A stretch of DNA of 64,000 nt from Actinoallomurus bryophytorum (GCF_006716425.1 NZ_VFOZ01000001.1:4836001-4900000); one strand, 5' to 3'. Positions 8,105-17,116 are shown, counted from the stretch's first letter. The notes: generated by a model from the letters alone, not told the origin. Numbers and translations are program-made.

Positions 8105-9486
8105 CAGGGGCCGAGACCGTACGGCGACGCGTGGTGCTCCTGGTCAGCGTTGCCGGCGCCATGATCGTCGCGCTGGACGGCACGGTTCTGATCGTCGCGC
8201 AGCCCGGCATGCGCCGTGACCTCGGCGCTAGCGTGGCGCAGGTCCAGTGGACCAGCACCGGCTATCTGCTCGCCGTGGCCGCGCTCCTCGTCATCGCGGG
8301 ACGGCTCGGCGACCGGTACGGGCACACGCGGCTGCTGCTCACCGGCGTGCTCGGGTTCGGCGCCGCCTCGGCCGGCATCGCTCTCGCGCCCGGCGTCGGC
8401 TGGGTGATCGGGCTGCGCGTCGTCCAGGGCGTGTTCGGCGCACTCCTCCAGCCGGCGACGCTCGCGCTCCTGAGGCTCGCCTACCCTGCGGGCCGGCTGG
8501 GTACGGCGGTCGCCATCCGGACCGGCGCGATCGGCGTGGCCGCGGCGGCCGGCCCGGTACTCGGGGGCGCGCTCGTCGCGCACCTGGGTTGGCGAGCCGT
8601 GTTCGTGGTCAACGTCCCGGTGGCGCTCGCGATCGCCGCGCTCACGTTCGCGGTGCGGTCTCCGGCGCCCCCACGTACCGAACCTCGGCGGATCGGCCTC
8701 ACCGGCGCCGCACTGCTCGCGGCCGCGCTCGCGGTCCTGGTCCACACGGTCGTCGGCGTACCGTCGCGCGGGTGGACCGCCGCTCCGACACTGCTCGGGT
8801 CCGGGGCCGTCATCGGCCTCGCGGCAGCGCTCGTCCTGCGCGAACGCCGTACCGCGCATCCGATCGTGCCGCCGGTCGTGGCGCGCTCCGTACCGGTGAT
8901 GGCGTCGATGGCGATCCTGCTGGTCACCACCTGCGGCATGTTCGGCGCGCTGTTCGTGGCCACGTTCTTCCTCCAGGACGTACTCCGGCTCGGCCCGTTC
9001 GCCGCCGGCCTGCGGGTGCTCCCGCTGACCGCGCTCATGGTCCTCGGCGCGCCCGTGGCCGGCGCCGCGCTACGCCGGTACGGCCCGCGCCGCACCGTGG
9101 TCGCGGGCATCCTCCTCGTCGTCCTCGGGATCGTGGGAATGTCCCGGCTCGGCCCGGCGTGGGCCGTCACCGGCGCGACCTTCGCCGTGCTCGGCGCCGG
9201 GTTCGCGACCGTGATGGTCACCACGACCGGGACCGTCGTCGGCGACGCGCCGCCCGGGTACGCCGGCGTCGTGGGCGGGCTGAAGCAGACCGCGATGAAC
9301 ATCGGCCCGGCCTTCGGCATCGCGGTCGCGGCCACCATGATGCCGCTGGGTATGGCCCCGGGGAGAGGGCCTGCCTTGGCGGTCCTGGCCGGACTCACCG
9401 CCCTGGGCCTGCTGCCGGCCGCACTCCTGCCGACCCGGCCGTCACCGGGCGCCCGCCGGAACACCGGTCGTCTTCGCGTCCCGTAG
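8101..9486 (+). CDS. MFS transporter, DHA2-type drug exporter
   Basis: A 461-residue, strongly hydrophobic protein with about 14 predicted helices. The family motifs are visible: LDGTVLIVAQPGM in the first helix (motif D1-like), GRLGDRYGHTRLLL between helices 2 and 3 (motif A), and GPVLGGALVAHLGWRAVFVV minus its end (motif C and the WR signature) near helix 5. DHA2 members export drugs by proton antiport across the cytoplasmic membrane. The GTG start overlaps the TetR stop. Expression is therefore likely to be induced by a compound sensed by the TetR protein. It ends 3 nt from the convergent coiled-coil gene. Confidence 0.9.
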   Translation: MTGAETVRRRVVLLVSVAGAMIVALDGTVLIVAQPGMRRDLGASVAQVQWTSTGYLLAVAALLVIAGRLGDRYGHTRLLLTGVLGFGAASAGIALAPGVGWVIGLRVVQGVFGALLQPATLALLRLAYPAGRLGTAVAIRTGAIGVAAAAGPVLGGALVAHLGWRAVFVVNVPVALAIAALTFAVRSPAPPRTEPRRIGLTGAALLAAALAVLVHTVVGVPSRGWTAAPTLLGSGAVIGLAAALVLRERRTAHPIVPPVVARSVPVMASMAILLVTTCGMFGALFVATFFLQDVLRLGPFAAGLRVLPLTALMVLGAPVAGAALRRYGPRRTVVAGILLVVLGIVGMSRLGPAWAVTGATFAVLGAGFATVMVTTTGTVVGDAPPGYAGVVGGLKQTAMNIGPAFGIAVAATMMPLGMAPGRGPALAVLAGLTALGLLPAALLPTRPSPGARRNTGRLRVP

Positions 9487-9489
9487 CCG

Positions 9490-10677
9490 TCAGGCGGCGG
9501 AGGAGGCGCGGGTCAGGGAGGACAGGTCCACGAATGCGCCCGGGGACCATCGGTTCATCTCGTCGGGCACGGCACTGGGATCGCCCAGGCACCGCTCCAC
9601 GTCGAACGCGCGCATTCCCTCGCGGTCGAGGAGGCCGCAGCCGAACACCTCCCCGTTCCGGGCGATGACCAGGGGACCCAGCAGCGCGAAGGCGGACTCG
9701 GCCTGGGCCAGGCTGAGCAGGATCGAAAAGAACGGGTCGCGTGGGGTCGGCTTGCCGGACTCCTGGGCGGCGGACGTCACGGAATCCTGGAAGGTCCGGA
9801 TCGCCGCGGCACAGTCCTGTTCGAAGGCACCGAGATCGCGCATCCCAACGTAGTAGCGCAGCGTATCCGCGGCGCCCCACTTGAGCCGTACCGTCGCTCC
9901 GCCGGCCTGCACGTACTCCTCGAACAGCAGCACGAGGACGTTCCGCAGTGTCGCGGACTCCACGCGGAGGGCGGCGCGGACCGTCACCTCGCCGGCCGTC
10001 GCCACACGTTCCTCCCGCATCTCCTTCACGCAGGTGAAGGCAGCACCGGCGATCCGCTCGACCGACTCCAGTGCCTGGGCCAGGGAACCGTCCTCGCGTG
10101 CGGTGCGTTCGAGATCGTCGAACCGCTGGCCCAGCCGGTCGCAGGAGCGCTCCACGACGCGGAGCCTGTTCTCCAGTGCGTCCAGGTTCAGCTGCTGTTT
10201 CGTCAGGCCGGCTGCCAGGGCGCCCTCGATCGACCTGCGCAGGACGTCGAGCCTGGACTCGTCGAACGGGGCGGGTATGGCCTTCCAGAGATCACCTAGC
10301 CTGGCCTCCCACCCGTCGATGTGGGCCGCGAGCCTGTCGGCCCGGTCGCGTGACCGCGTGTGTTCGTTCTCGAGATCTCTCAGCTGCTCCGGTACGGCCT
10401 CGACCGCCGACCGTAACGACGAGACGTCCTGCATGACCTCGTCGTGCCGCTGGTCCGCGACCATCTCGGCCGCGGCGAACTGGTCGTCGACCTCGCTCTT
10501 GGGAGCGAGCTCCCAGAGTCGCCGCTCGTGGTCCTGCAGCTCGCCCTCACGCTGTTCGAGCCGGTCCAGGAGCTCCGCGTTCCGCTCCGCCAGATCCCGG
10601 ATGCGCCTCACGGCGAACAGCTCCAGGCCGCCCACGAGAACGCAGGCCAGAAATACGATGAGGATCAGTGCGGTCAC
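9490..10677 (-). CDS. membrane-anchored coiled-coil protein of unknown function
   Basis: About 395 residues. The start is uncertain: GTG 10677 has AGGTGA 5 nt upstream, while GTG 10686 would add three residues. A single hydrophobic helix lies at the N-terminus (ALILIVFLACVLVGGLELF). A long charged coiled coil follows (about residues 22-200, for example LAERNAELLDRLEQREGEL). The C-terminal globular domain of roughly 190 residues contains FTCVKEMREERV, LVLLFEEYVQ and DTLRYYVGMRD. I recognise no family. The layout resembles a membrane-tethered scaffold or signalling protein facing the cytoplasm. It is convergent with the MFS gene and divergent from the AlkZ-like gene. Confidence 0.7.
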   Translation of the reverse strand: MTALILIVFLACVLVGGLELFAVRRIRDLAERNAELLDRLEQREGELQDHERRLWELAPKSEVDDQFAAAEMVADQRHDEVMQDVSSLRSAVEAVPEQLRDLENEHTRSRDRADRLAAHIDGWEARLGDLWKAIPAPFDESRLDVLRRSIEGALAAGLTKQQLNLDALENRLRVVERSCDRLGQRFDDLERTAREDGSLAQALESVERIAGAAFTCVKEMREERVATAGEVTVRAALRVESATLRNVLVLLFEEYVQAGGATVRLKWGAADTLRYYVGMRDLGAFEQDCAAAIRTFQDSVTSAAQESGKPTPRDPFFSILLSLAQAESAFALLGPLVIARNGEVFGCGLLDREGMRAFDVERCLGDPSAVPDEMNRWSPGAFVDLSSLTRASSAA

Positions 10678-10908
10678 GATGCTCACCTTGCGTCGTCCGG
10701 CTCGCCCCACTCGGCGCTCGTCGCCGCCATTGTCCGTCGCCACCCGCGAACGAACAAGGCCGTGCGCACCGCGCGGAAGCACCCGCGTTACGTGCCGGGT
10801 AATCGACCGGGCGACCCGGTCGCGGCGAATCCTGCCGCATGACGACCACGACCCCTCGAACGCCCGGTGAGGACGGAAAGTGACCTGAATTCGTCCTACC
10901 GTGCGGTC

Positions 10909-12063
10909 ATGGGGATCGAATCCGTTCCGCGTCTCTCGTGGAGTGAGGTGTGCGCCCGGCGGCTGGCGCGTCATGGGCTGTCCGCGGCGCATGCCGGGCC
11001 CGCCGCCGCGGTGGCCGCCATGGCCGGCACTCACGCGCAGGTGCTGTCGGCCGCCGAGCTCGCGATCGGACTGCGCACCGCCGATGCCACGCGTGCCGAC
11101 GTCCGTACGGCGCTCTGGGACGAGCACACCCTGGTCAAGACGTTCGGGCCGCGCGGCACCGTGCATGTCCTTCCCACCCGGGACCTGCCGATCTGGGTCG
11201 CCGCACTGTCGGCGGTGCCGGCCTCGCCGAGTCCGTTCCCCGAACACGTACGAATGACGGGGGAGCGGACCGCGCAGGTCATCGAGGCGATCGGTACGGC
11301 GCTGAGCGACGCCGAGCTGACCGTCGACGAGCTGGGCGAGGCCGTGGTCGAGGCCACCGGCCCCTGGGCGGGAGACCTGGTCATGCCCGCCTTCCAGACG
11401 ATGTGGCCGCGCTGGCGCCAGGTCATGCACCTGGCCGGGACACGGGGCGTGCTGTGCTTCGGCCCCAACCGCGGCCGCAAGGTCACCTACACGAGCCCGC
11501 GCCGGTGGCTGCCCGGCTTCGAGCCGGCTCCCGAACGGCCCGCCCTGGCGCGGACGGTGCGGAGCTACCTGCACGCGTACGGCCCGGCCACGCCGCGCAG
11601 GTTCGCGCACTGGCTAGGCGCCCCGGCCCGCTGGGCGGACGATCTCTTCGACTCCCTCGCCGGCGAGCTCCAGCGGGTCGAGGTCGAGGGCCACTCCGCC
11701 TGGGTGGCCGCCGGCGACCTGGACGTGCCGCCCGAGCCGCCCCGGTGCGTACGGTTGCTGCCCTACTTCGACGGCTACGCGTACCGGGTCGGCAACCAGC
11801 CGCCCGAGCTGCTCTATCCCGGTCCCGCCGCCGATCGCGCCCTGCGCGGGAACTTCCAGGTCCTCGTGGTCGACGGCGCCGTCGCCGGGCTGTGGCACCA
11901 GCGGCGCTCGGGCCGCCACGTCGACATCACCGTCGAGCCCCTTGTACGCCTCACCGCGGCGCAGCACGACGAGCTCGGCCACCAGGCAGAACGCGTCGGC
12001 GAGATCCTCGAGGCCAGGGCGCGGCCGGCCATCGGCACGGTGACCGTGGGCGGTCACGCCTGA
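10909..12063 (+). CDS. winged-helix DNA-binding protein, AlkZ/YcaQ-like (HTH_42 family)
   Basis: A 384-residue protein of the HTH_42 family, repeated winged-helix proteins that include the DNA glycosylases AlkZ and YcaQ. It starts MGIESVPRLSWSEVCARRLA. The family QxQ/QxD-type catalytic loop would correspond to GTHAQVLSAAE (about residues 43-53). Later family-like segments are GPRGTVHVLP, GPATPRRFAHWLG and RLLPYFDGYAYR. Relatives excise alkylated or crosslinked bases, but many actinobacterial members are untested. The ATG at 10909 lacks a strong ribosome-binding site; an upstream GTG at 10867 is the alternative. Confidence 0.82.
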   Translation: MGIESVPRLSWSEVCARRLARHGLSAAHAGPAAAVAAMAGTHAQVLSAAELAIGLRTADATRADVRTALWDEHTLVKTFGPRGTVHVLPTRDLPIWVAALSAVPASPSPFPEHVRMTGERTAQVIEAIGTALSDAELTVDELGEAVVEATGPWAGDLVMPAFQTMWPRWRQVMHLAGTRGVLCFGPNRGRKVTYTSPRRWLPGFEPAPERPALARTVRSYLHAYGPATPRRFAHWLGAPARWADDLFDSLAGELQRVEVEGHSAWVAAGDLDVPPEPPRCVRLLPYFDGYAYRVGNQPPELLYPGPAADRALRGNFQVLVVDGAVAGLWHQRRSGRHVDITVEPLVRLTAAQHDELGHQAERVGEILEARARPAIGTVTVGGHA

Positions 12064-12074
12064 CCCCGGCGATG

Positions 12075-12386
12075 TCACGGCCGGATGGTGAGGACCGAGA
12101 TCCGTCCGTCCGCGGTGAACTCGAAGTGGAACGTCAGGCACACCGGGCTGCCCGGGAAGTCACCCGCGATGTCGACGCGCGCCGTCTCCCCGGCTCCGTC
12201 CGGCACGACGTCCTTGATGGCGTACTCCACCGGGGGCACCTCACCGCGCCACGCTCGGATGGCGTCGATGCCCCGGCGCTCCCGGCCCTCGTCCTCGACC
12301 AGCGCGTCCTCGGCGAACTGCGCGAAGTAGGGCGAAAGGTCGGAGGCGACCGCGAGGTCGAAGTAGCGCTGGATGAGCTCGTTCAT
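12075..12386 (-). CDS. nuclear transport factor 2-like (SnoaL-type) small protein
   Basis: A 103-residue protein starting MNELIQRYFDLAVASDL at 12386, with AAGGAG 8 nt upstream. The sequence fits the NTF2/SnoaL cone fold: an N-terminal helix pair, then EGRERRGIDAIRAWRG and C-terminal strands (VCLTFHFEFTADGRISVLTI). Members include isomerases, cyclases and ligand-binding proteins. It follows the SDR gene by 10 nt and is probably co-transcribed from the MerR-controlled promoter, so it may bind or turn over the same small molecule. Confidence 0.82.
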   Translation of the reverse strand: MNELIQRYFDLAVASDLSPYFAQFAEDALVEDEGRERRGIDAIRAWRGEVPPVEYAIKDVVPDGAGETARVDIAGDFPGSPVCLTFHFEFTADGRISVLTIRP

Positions 12387-12396
12387 GACATCTCCT

Positions 12397-13179
12397 TCAG
12401 ATGGTGGGTACGGTGCCGCCGTCGATGACGTGCTCGGCACCGGTGATGGATTTCGCCCGGTCCGAGACCAGGAACGCGACCAGCTCCGCCACCTCGGCGG
12501 GCTCCGCCGGCCGGCCGATGGGGATGCCGCCGAGCGAGTCCATGACCCGCTGCAACGCCGCGTCCCGGCCGATGCCCTCGCCCCGCGCGATGCGGTCCAC
12601 GAGGCCCTCCGCGCCCTCGGTCCGGATGAAGCCGGGAGCCACGGTGTTGACCCGCACGCCCTTCGGCCCGACCTCGTTCGCGAGTCCCTTGCTGTACGCC
12701 GTCAGTGCCGCCTTGGCCGCGGCATAGCCGAGCGTCGCCTCGAACAGGGGCATGCGGCGCTGGATCGAGGACACGTGCACGACCGCGCCCGACCCGGCCT
12801 CGATCATCCCGGGCAGCAGTCCGCGGTCCAGGCGTACGGCCGACAGCAGGTTGAGGTCGAGCTCCTCCTGCCACTGCTCGTCGCTCAGCCGGGCGAAGCC
12901 CCCGGCGCTCGCGTGGGAGCCGCCGACCGTGTTGACCAGGATGTCGAGCGTGCCGAACCGCTCACCCACCCGGTCGATCACGGCACGCGTGCCGTCGGCG
13001 GTGCTGACGTCGGCCGCCACGAACAGGTCCGGATCCGTAGGGCCGCCGGGCACCGTACGGGCCGTGGTCATGACGGTCGCCCCGGCCTCGGCCAGGCGCG
13101 CCGCGATGGCGGCGCCGGAGCCCTTGCTCCCCCCGGTCACGAGCGCGCGCCGCCCGGCGAGCGAGTCGCTGATGGTCAT
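12397..13179 (-). CDS. short-chain dehydrogenase/reductase
   Basis: A 260-residue classical SDR. The cofactor motif is [13 protein letters not shown] (about residues 14-26), the NAG-like motif is NTVGG, and the catalytic set is Ser in VHVSSIQRR plus Y-A-A-A-K (GYAAAKAAL). The C-terminus has the family IDGG motif. It is an NAD(P)-dependent oxidoreductase with unknown substrate. ATG 13179 follows AAAGGGACC. It is divergent from a MerR regulator and shares a control region with mirrored MerR-type promoters, so it is very likely the regulator's target. Confidence 0.9.
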   Translation of the reverse strand: MTISDSLAGRRALVTGGSKGSGAAIAARLAEAGATVMTTARTVPGGPTDPDLFVAADVSTADGTRAVIDRVGERFGTLDILVNTVGGSHASAGGFARLSDEQWQEELDLNLLSAVRLDRGLLPGMIEAGSGAVVHVSSIQRRMPLFEATLGYAAAKAALTAYSKGLANEVGPKGVRVNTVAPGFIRTEGAEGLVDRIARGEGIGRDAALQRVMDSLGGIPIGRPAEPAEVAELVAFLVSDRAKSITGAEHVIDGGTVPTI

Positions 13180-13207
13180 TTCGGTCCCTTTCGGCAGATG
13201 AGGCACC

Positions 13208-13274
13208 ACCGTCAGGGCTCCCCCGGGGGGAGGGTCAACCGGCTTGACCCTCCCCCCGGGGGAGGGGCCAGAGT
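13208..13274. promoter_or_regulatory. divergent MerR-type promoters with mirrored operators
   Basis: A plus-strand promoter has -35 TTGACC (13244-13249) and -10 CAGAGT (13269-13274) with a 19-bp spacer. A minus-strand copy has TTGACC (13238-13233) and GACGGT (13213-13208), also with 19 bp. Each spacer carries the same CCCTCCCCCCGGGGGAG dyad. Over-long 19-bp spacers spanned by a dyad are the classic MerR-activated design. The plus transcript would begin next to the MerR ATG. Confidence 0.75.
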
Positions 13275-13281
13275 GTGAGGT

Positions 13282-14100
13282 ATGCGCAAGGGCCTCACGA
13301 TCGGTGACTTCTCCCAGATCACGCACCTCAGCGTGAAGACACTGCGTCGCTACCACGAGGCCGGGCTGCTCGAACCGGACGAGGTCGACCCGCACACCGG
13401 CTACCGCTACTACTCGACGGCGCAGGTGCCCGAGGCGCAGGTGATCCGCCGGTTCCGTGACCTCGGGATGCCCGTACGCGAGATCGGCGCGGTGCTCGCG
13501 ACCGGCGACCCGGACGCCAGAAGCGCGCTCATAGCCGGTCATCTCGCGCGGCTGGAGGAGCAGCTCGACCAGACGAGGTCCGCGGTGACGTCGCTGCGCC
13601 GGCTGCTACGGCCGGCGCGGCCGCCGATCGAGGTCGAGCTGCGGGCGGCGCCGCCGATGACGGTCGCCGCGATCCGCTCGACCGTCGACCTCGGCGAGGT
13701 GCTCGGCTGGTACGACGGCGCGATGACCGAGCTCGAGCAGGTCCTGCGAGGGCTCCACCTGGAGCCCTCCGGGCCCGGTGGCGGACTGTACGACAACGCG
13801 CTGTTCACCGATGAGCGCGGTGAGGCGGTGGTGTTCGTCCCGGTGGCCGAGCCACCGGCGGCCGGCCGCGTCCACCCGTTCGTCGTCCCGGCGGCGGAGC
13901 TGGCCGTGACCGTGCACCGCGGGCCGCACGACGACATCGACATTTCTTACGGCGCCCTCGGCACGTACGTCGCCGAGCACGCGCTCGCGGTCGCCGGGCC
14001 CGTACGTGAGTACTACCTGGTCGGCCCCAGAGACACCGGCGACGCCGCCGCGTGGCGGACCGAGATCGGCTGGCCGGTCTTCCGCACCTCGGCCGGCTGA
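13282..14100 (+). CDS. MerR-family regulator with GyrI-like effector domain
   Basis: A 272-residue protein. The N-terminal MerR winged helix reads [20 protein letters not shown] then [20 protein letters not shown] (about residues 5-44), followed by a coiled-coil dimerisation helix ([20 protein letters not shown]) and a GyrI/BmrR-like ligand-binding domain (about residues 115-270). Such proteins bind hydrophobic drugs or metabolites and activate promoters with 19-bp spacers. The predicted transcription start falls at or next to ATG 13282, so the mRNA is probably leaderless. It is divergent from the SDR/NTF2-like pair, its probable targets. Confidence 0.9.
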   Translation: MRKGLTIGDFSQITHLSVKTLRRYHEAGLLEPDEVDPHTGYRYYSTAQVPEAQVIRRFRDLGMPVREIGAVLATGDPDARSALIAGHLARLEEQLDQTRSAVTSLRRLLRPARPPIEVELRAAPPMTVAAIRSTVDLGEVLGWYDGAMTELEQVLRGLHLEPSGPGGGLYDNALFTDERGEAVVFVPVAEPPAAGRVHPFVVPAAELAVTVHRGPHDDIDISYGALGTYVAEHALAVAGPVREYYLVGPRDTGDAAAWRTEIGWPVFRTSAG

Positions 14101-14119
14101 GACCGGGAGCGGGGACTAC

Positions 14120-14161
14120 CCGGCGGTGGGTACGGGCCGGGAAGCCGTTACCCACCGCCGG
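14120..14161. terminator. bidirectional stem-loop terminator
   Basis: Perfect 13-bp arms CCGGCGGTGGGTA (14120-14132) and TACCCACCGCCGG (14149-14161) with a 16-nt loop lie between the convergent MerR and chitosanase genes. No T-run is present, as is usual in high-GC actinobacteria. Confidence 0.7.
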
Positions 14162-14167
14162 AGTCTC

Positions 14168-15016
14168 CTACTTGCTGATCGTGTACGCGTCGCCGTAGAC
14201 GTGCCAGCTCAGCGGTGGGGTGAAGTCGAGGTTTCCGTTGTTGAGGAATACCCGCTGCTCGGTGTCGACACGGCTGGTGTCGCTGTGCGCCTCTTCGCGT
14301 TTCATGGCGGCCTTCCGAGCGTCGAGGAACGCGTTCAGATAGGTCGTCTCATTGCCGCCCTGCGCCGGGGGCTTGGCCTTCGCGATGGCGGCCTTGCGGA
14401 TTCCGCCGAAGCTGGAGGCGTCGTTTCCGGGGCCGTGCATGACAATGGCGTCGTAGTAGATGAATTGACCGAGCGCGCGCAGGCCGTCGCTCTTCGCCTG
14501 CTGGACCGCGGGGTTGAAGTACACCGAGTCGCGCTCGTTGTCCTGGGCCTGCTGGAACACCGTGTCCGTGGCGGCCTTGCGCCAGTCGGCGGGGAAGTTC
14601 GGGTCGAGCCCGGAGTGGGAGTCGGTGCCGTTCACCTTGCGCAGCGCGGGCAGGTACTTGGCGAGGACGTTGCCGGGCTCCGCGTCCGTGTACGCCTGGA
14701 CGACCTCGAGCATGTCACCCGTACCGGAGCAGAACCCGATGATGCCGGCCGTGTAGCCGCGGCCGTCACCGATGTCCTCGATGTACTTGTACTGCGCCTT
14801 CCAGTCGAGCGAGGAGTTCTCGGCGCTGGACACCACCTGCATGGCGATGTCCTTCTCGTGGGGGTCGGTGAGGTCGACGGCCGCGGCCTTGGTGTTCGCG
14901 AGGAGCGACACGGAGGTGCCGGAGGTGTGCTGGTGGGAGCCGAACGCGATGGGGGCCGCTCCCACGGCGAGGGCGAGAACAGCGGGGATCGTCCACCGAA
15001 CGGATTTCCGGGGCAT
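14168..15016 (-). CDS. csnA: secreted GH46 chitosanase
   Basis: A 282-residue preprotein. The N-terminus MPRKSVRWTIPAVLALAVGA is a signal peptide, so the enzyme is secreted. The mature part closely follows Streptomyces GH46 chitosanases: SSAENSSLDW carries the catalytic acid Glu, YIEDIGDGRGYTAG carries the catalytic base Asp, and FCSGTGDMLEVVQAY and YDAIVMHGPGND are conserved. It hydrolyses beta-1,4 links in chitosan, with inversion, to oligosaccharides. A CsnR-like palindrome lies about 115 bp upstream of the start. No ROK-family repressor or chitosan-oligosaccharide transporter is in the window, so the regulator is encoded elsewhere. Confidence 0.95.
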   Translation of the reverse strand: MPRKSVRWTIPAVLALAVGAAPIAFGSHQHTSGTSVSLLANTKAAAVDLTDPHEKDIAMQVVSSAENSSLDWKAQYKYIEDIGDGRGYTAGIIGFCSGTGDMLEVVQAYTDAEPGNVLAKYLPALRKVNGTDSHSGLDPNFPADWRKAATDTVFQQAQDNERDSVYFNPAVQQAKSDGLRALGQFIYYDAIVMHGPGNDASSFGGIRKAAIAKAKPPAQGGNETTYLNAFLDARKAAMKREEAHSDTSRVDTEQRVFLNNGNLDFTPPLSWHVYGDAYTISK

Positions 15017-15129
15017 TGAGAGTCACCGTTCCTGTCGGTCTGTGCAGGCGTGAACCGCGTGCGTACAACGCACGCGGTTACCGCAGACGGAATGAGTGGC
15101 GGCGGGGGGTGCGGAGGGTGTCGCCATTC

Positions 15130-15148
15130 GTTAGGTAAGTTTCCTAAC
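15130..15148. promoter_or_regulatory. CsnR-type operator of the chitosanase gene
   Basis: GTTAGGTAAGTTTCCTAAC is a 19-nt palindrome with one mismatched pair. It resembles the operator bound by the ROK repressor CsnR upstream of Streptomyces chitosanase genes (AGGAAA/TTTCCT core, from memory of the literature). Its position upstream of csnA on the minus strand fits repression relieved by glucosamine oligosaccharides. Confidence 0.7.
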
Positions 15149-15205
15149 GAGCTGGATGAAAACATGTCCTTGTCGAGCTGTCAACACTCGCGTGAAGGCA
15201 GACAG

Positions 15206-15236
15206 AATAGCGCCAGGCCGCTGACCTGGCGCTATT
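15206..15236. terminator. stem-loop terminator downstream of the DinB gene
   Basis: Perfect 12-bp arms AATAGCGCCAGG (15206-15217) and CCTGGCGCTATT (15225-15236) with a 7-nt loop. It lies 114 nt after the DinB stop on the minus strand and insulates it from the chitosanase promoter. Confidence 0.7.
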
Positions 15237-15349
15237 TCGATTCACTTGGAGATGTGTTCTGGTCGGCGACCTTAAGAGAGCCTTATGCCAGACCTAAGAA
15301 AGGTTGTTGGGTGCCGTCCTATTACCCGGCGCGCGTCGCCGGGGGAGCC

Positions 15350-15865
15350 TCAAGCGCCGGCGCGCCCGAGGATGACGCCACGGACGAACGCCGCCTGCCC
15401 GACGTGCTGGGTGTCGTCGTCGATGACGCTCACGAGCCGGACGCCCAGCGTCACCGGGGGGTTCCACGCGTGGTCCACGACGCGGTCGAGGTCGGCTTCG
15501 GTGAGGCCGCGGACGTAGTCGATGGTCCGCTCGTGCACCTCGTCGTAGTACCCGGTGAGCAGGTCCGCAGAGTCGACGCGTACCGCGGCGACGTGCTCGG
15601 AGTCGTGCCCGTACCCCGTGGAGGTGACGGGCAGCGGCAGCCCGAACCGGTCGCTCCACCCGCGCGCGGTCCAGATCTGCTCGGCCCCGGCGACCTCGGA
15701 GATGTGGTCGTCCTGCACGCGGGTGAGGTGCCAGATGAGCCACACGATGGAGTTCGCGTCGTCGACGCGGGCGCCGAGCTGCTCCGGGGTCAGCCCCTCG
15801 ACGACGTCGTGCACGTTCTCGCGCACGCGGCCGAAGGCGTCGGTCAGCAGGTCCACCGTGTTCAT
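15350..15865 (-). CDS. DinB-family / mycothiol-dependent transferase-like protein
   Basis: A 171-residue four-helix-bundle protein of the DinB superfamily, starting MNTVDLLTDAFGRVRENVHD. The metal-binding His residues are visible in NSIVWLIWHLTRVQDDHI and near the C-terminus in DDDTQHVGQAAF. Actinobacterial members of this type are often mycothiol S-transferases or maleylpyruvate-isomerase-like enzymes that attach mycothiol to electrophiles. Detoxification is therefore likely, but the substrate is unknown. ATG 15865 is preceded by a weak AGGGAC site. Confidence 0.85.
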   Translation of the reverse strand: MNTVDLLTDAFGRVRENVHDVVEGLTPEQLGARVDDANSIVWLIWHLTRVQDDHISEVAGAEQIWTARGWSDRFGLPLPVTSTGYGHDSEHVAAVRVDSADLLTGYYDEVHERTIDYVRGLTEADLDRVVDHAWNPPVTLGVRLVSVIDDDTQHVGQAAFVRGVILGRAGA

Positions 15866-16102
15866 CTCAGTCCCTTCCTCGCCCGGTGGCCGCGTCCTTG
15901 ATCCGGTCGGCGGCCGCCGACATCGGTCCACTGGCCGCCAGGATGCCAGGCTCGGGCGTGCGGCGGAGGCGTGGGCCGCGCGCGTGTCTCCTCGTGCTTG
16001 GACTGGAGGCGCCGCGCTATGCCGGACGGCCTGCGGCGCATGACACCGGGGACCGCGGGTAGGCGCTCTCGTGTGACGAACGGCAATGATCAAGGGGAGT
16101 CC

Positions 16103-17116
16103 ATGGGCACGGAGCGAGTCGTGGTGGTCACCGGCGCGAGTGGAGGCATCGGCCGGGCGACGGCCCGGCTGTTCGGTGCCCAGGGGGCGAAGGTCGCCCT
16201 GCTGGCGCGCGGGGAGGCCGGGCTGAACGCCGCCGCCGACGAGGTACGCGCGGCCGGCGGCGAGGCGCTGTCGATCCCCACCGACATGGCCGACTACGAG
16301 CAGGTACGCGCCGCCGCCGAGCGTACGGAGGCCGTGCTGGGCCCGATCGACGTGTGGGTCAACGTCGCGTTCAGCTCGGTGTTCTCCGAGTTCGTGGACA
16401 TCGAGCCCGCGGAGTTCAAGCGGACCACCGAGGTGACCTACCTCGGCTTCGTCTACGGCACCAGGGTGGCGCTGGACCGCATGCTGCCGCGCGACCACGG
16501 CACCATCGTGCAGACCGGGTCGGCCCTGGCCAAGCGCGGCATCCCGCTGCAGTCGGCGTACTGCGGCGCGAAGCACGCCGTACAGGGCTTCCACGAGTCG
16601 CTGCGCACCGAACTGCTGCACCGGCACAGCAACGTACGGACGACGATCGTGCACATGCCCGCGGTCAACACCCCGCAGTTCGACTGGGTGGAGTCCCGCC
16701 TGCCCAACCACGCGCAGCCCGTACCCCCGATCTACCAGCCGGAGGTGGCCGCGCGCGCCCTGGTCTACGCCGCCGATCATCCGGGGCGCCGTGAGTACTG
16801 GGTCGGCGGCAGCACGGTCGCGACTCTTCTGGCCAACCGCGTCATCCCCGGCCTGCTGGACCGCTACCTCGCCCGCACCGGGTTCAAGTCGCAGCAGACC
16901 GACAGCCCGCGCGACCCGGACCAGCCGGCGAACCTCTGGGAGCCCGCGGACGGCAAGAACGGCCACGACTTCGGCGCCCACGGGAGGTTCGACGACCGCT
17001 CCCACTCGCGCAGCTACCAGCTGTGGGCCGCGGAGCACCGGGGCAGCCTGACCATGGCCGCCGGGGCGGCGCTGGGCCTGACCGGCCTGGGTCTCCTGCG
17101 CGGCCGTCTCCGGTGA
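16103..17116 (+). CDS. SDR-family oxidoreductase with C-terminal membrane segment
   Basis: A 337-residue protein. The first 250 residues are a classical SDR: VVVTGASGGIGRATARLF (about residues 6-23), a Ser in IVQTGSALAKRG, and the Y-x3-K pair in SAYCGAKHAV. The extra C-terminal 90 residues end in a hydrophobic stretch (MAAGAALGLTGLGLL) that could tether it to the membrane. The NAG motif reads NVAFSS, slightly unusual. The ATG at 16103 follows AAGGGGAG. It is coupled by GTGA to a small membrane protein. Substrate unknown. Confidence 0.88.
   Translation: MGTERVVVVTGASGGIGRATARLFGAQGAKVALLARGEAGLNAAADEVRAAGGEALSIPTDMADYEQVRAAAERTEAVLGPIDVWVNVAFSSVFSEFVDIEPAEFKRTTEVTYLGFVYGTRVALDRMLPRDHGTIVQTGSALAKRGIPLQSAYCGAKHAVQGFHESLRTELLHRHSNVRTTIVHMPAVNTPQFDWVESRLPNHAQPVPPIYQPEVAARALVYAADHPGRREYWVGGSTVATLLANRVIPGLLDRYLARTGFKSQQTDSPRDPDQPANLWEPADGKNGHDFGAHGRFDDRSHSRSYQLWAAEHRGSLTMAAGAALGLTGLGLLRGRLR

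Noticed and set aside
10687-11610. N-terminal extension of the coiled-coil protein frame by 300 codons
   Set aside because: The extension is antisense to the AlkZ-like gene, has shadow-type composition, and the membrane helix start fits GTG 10677 or 10686.
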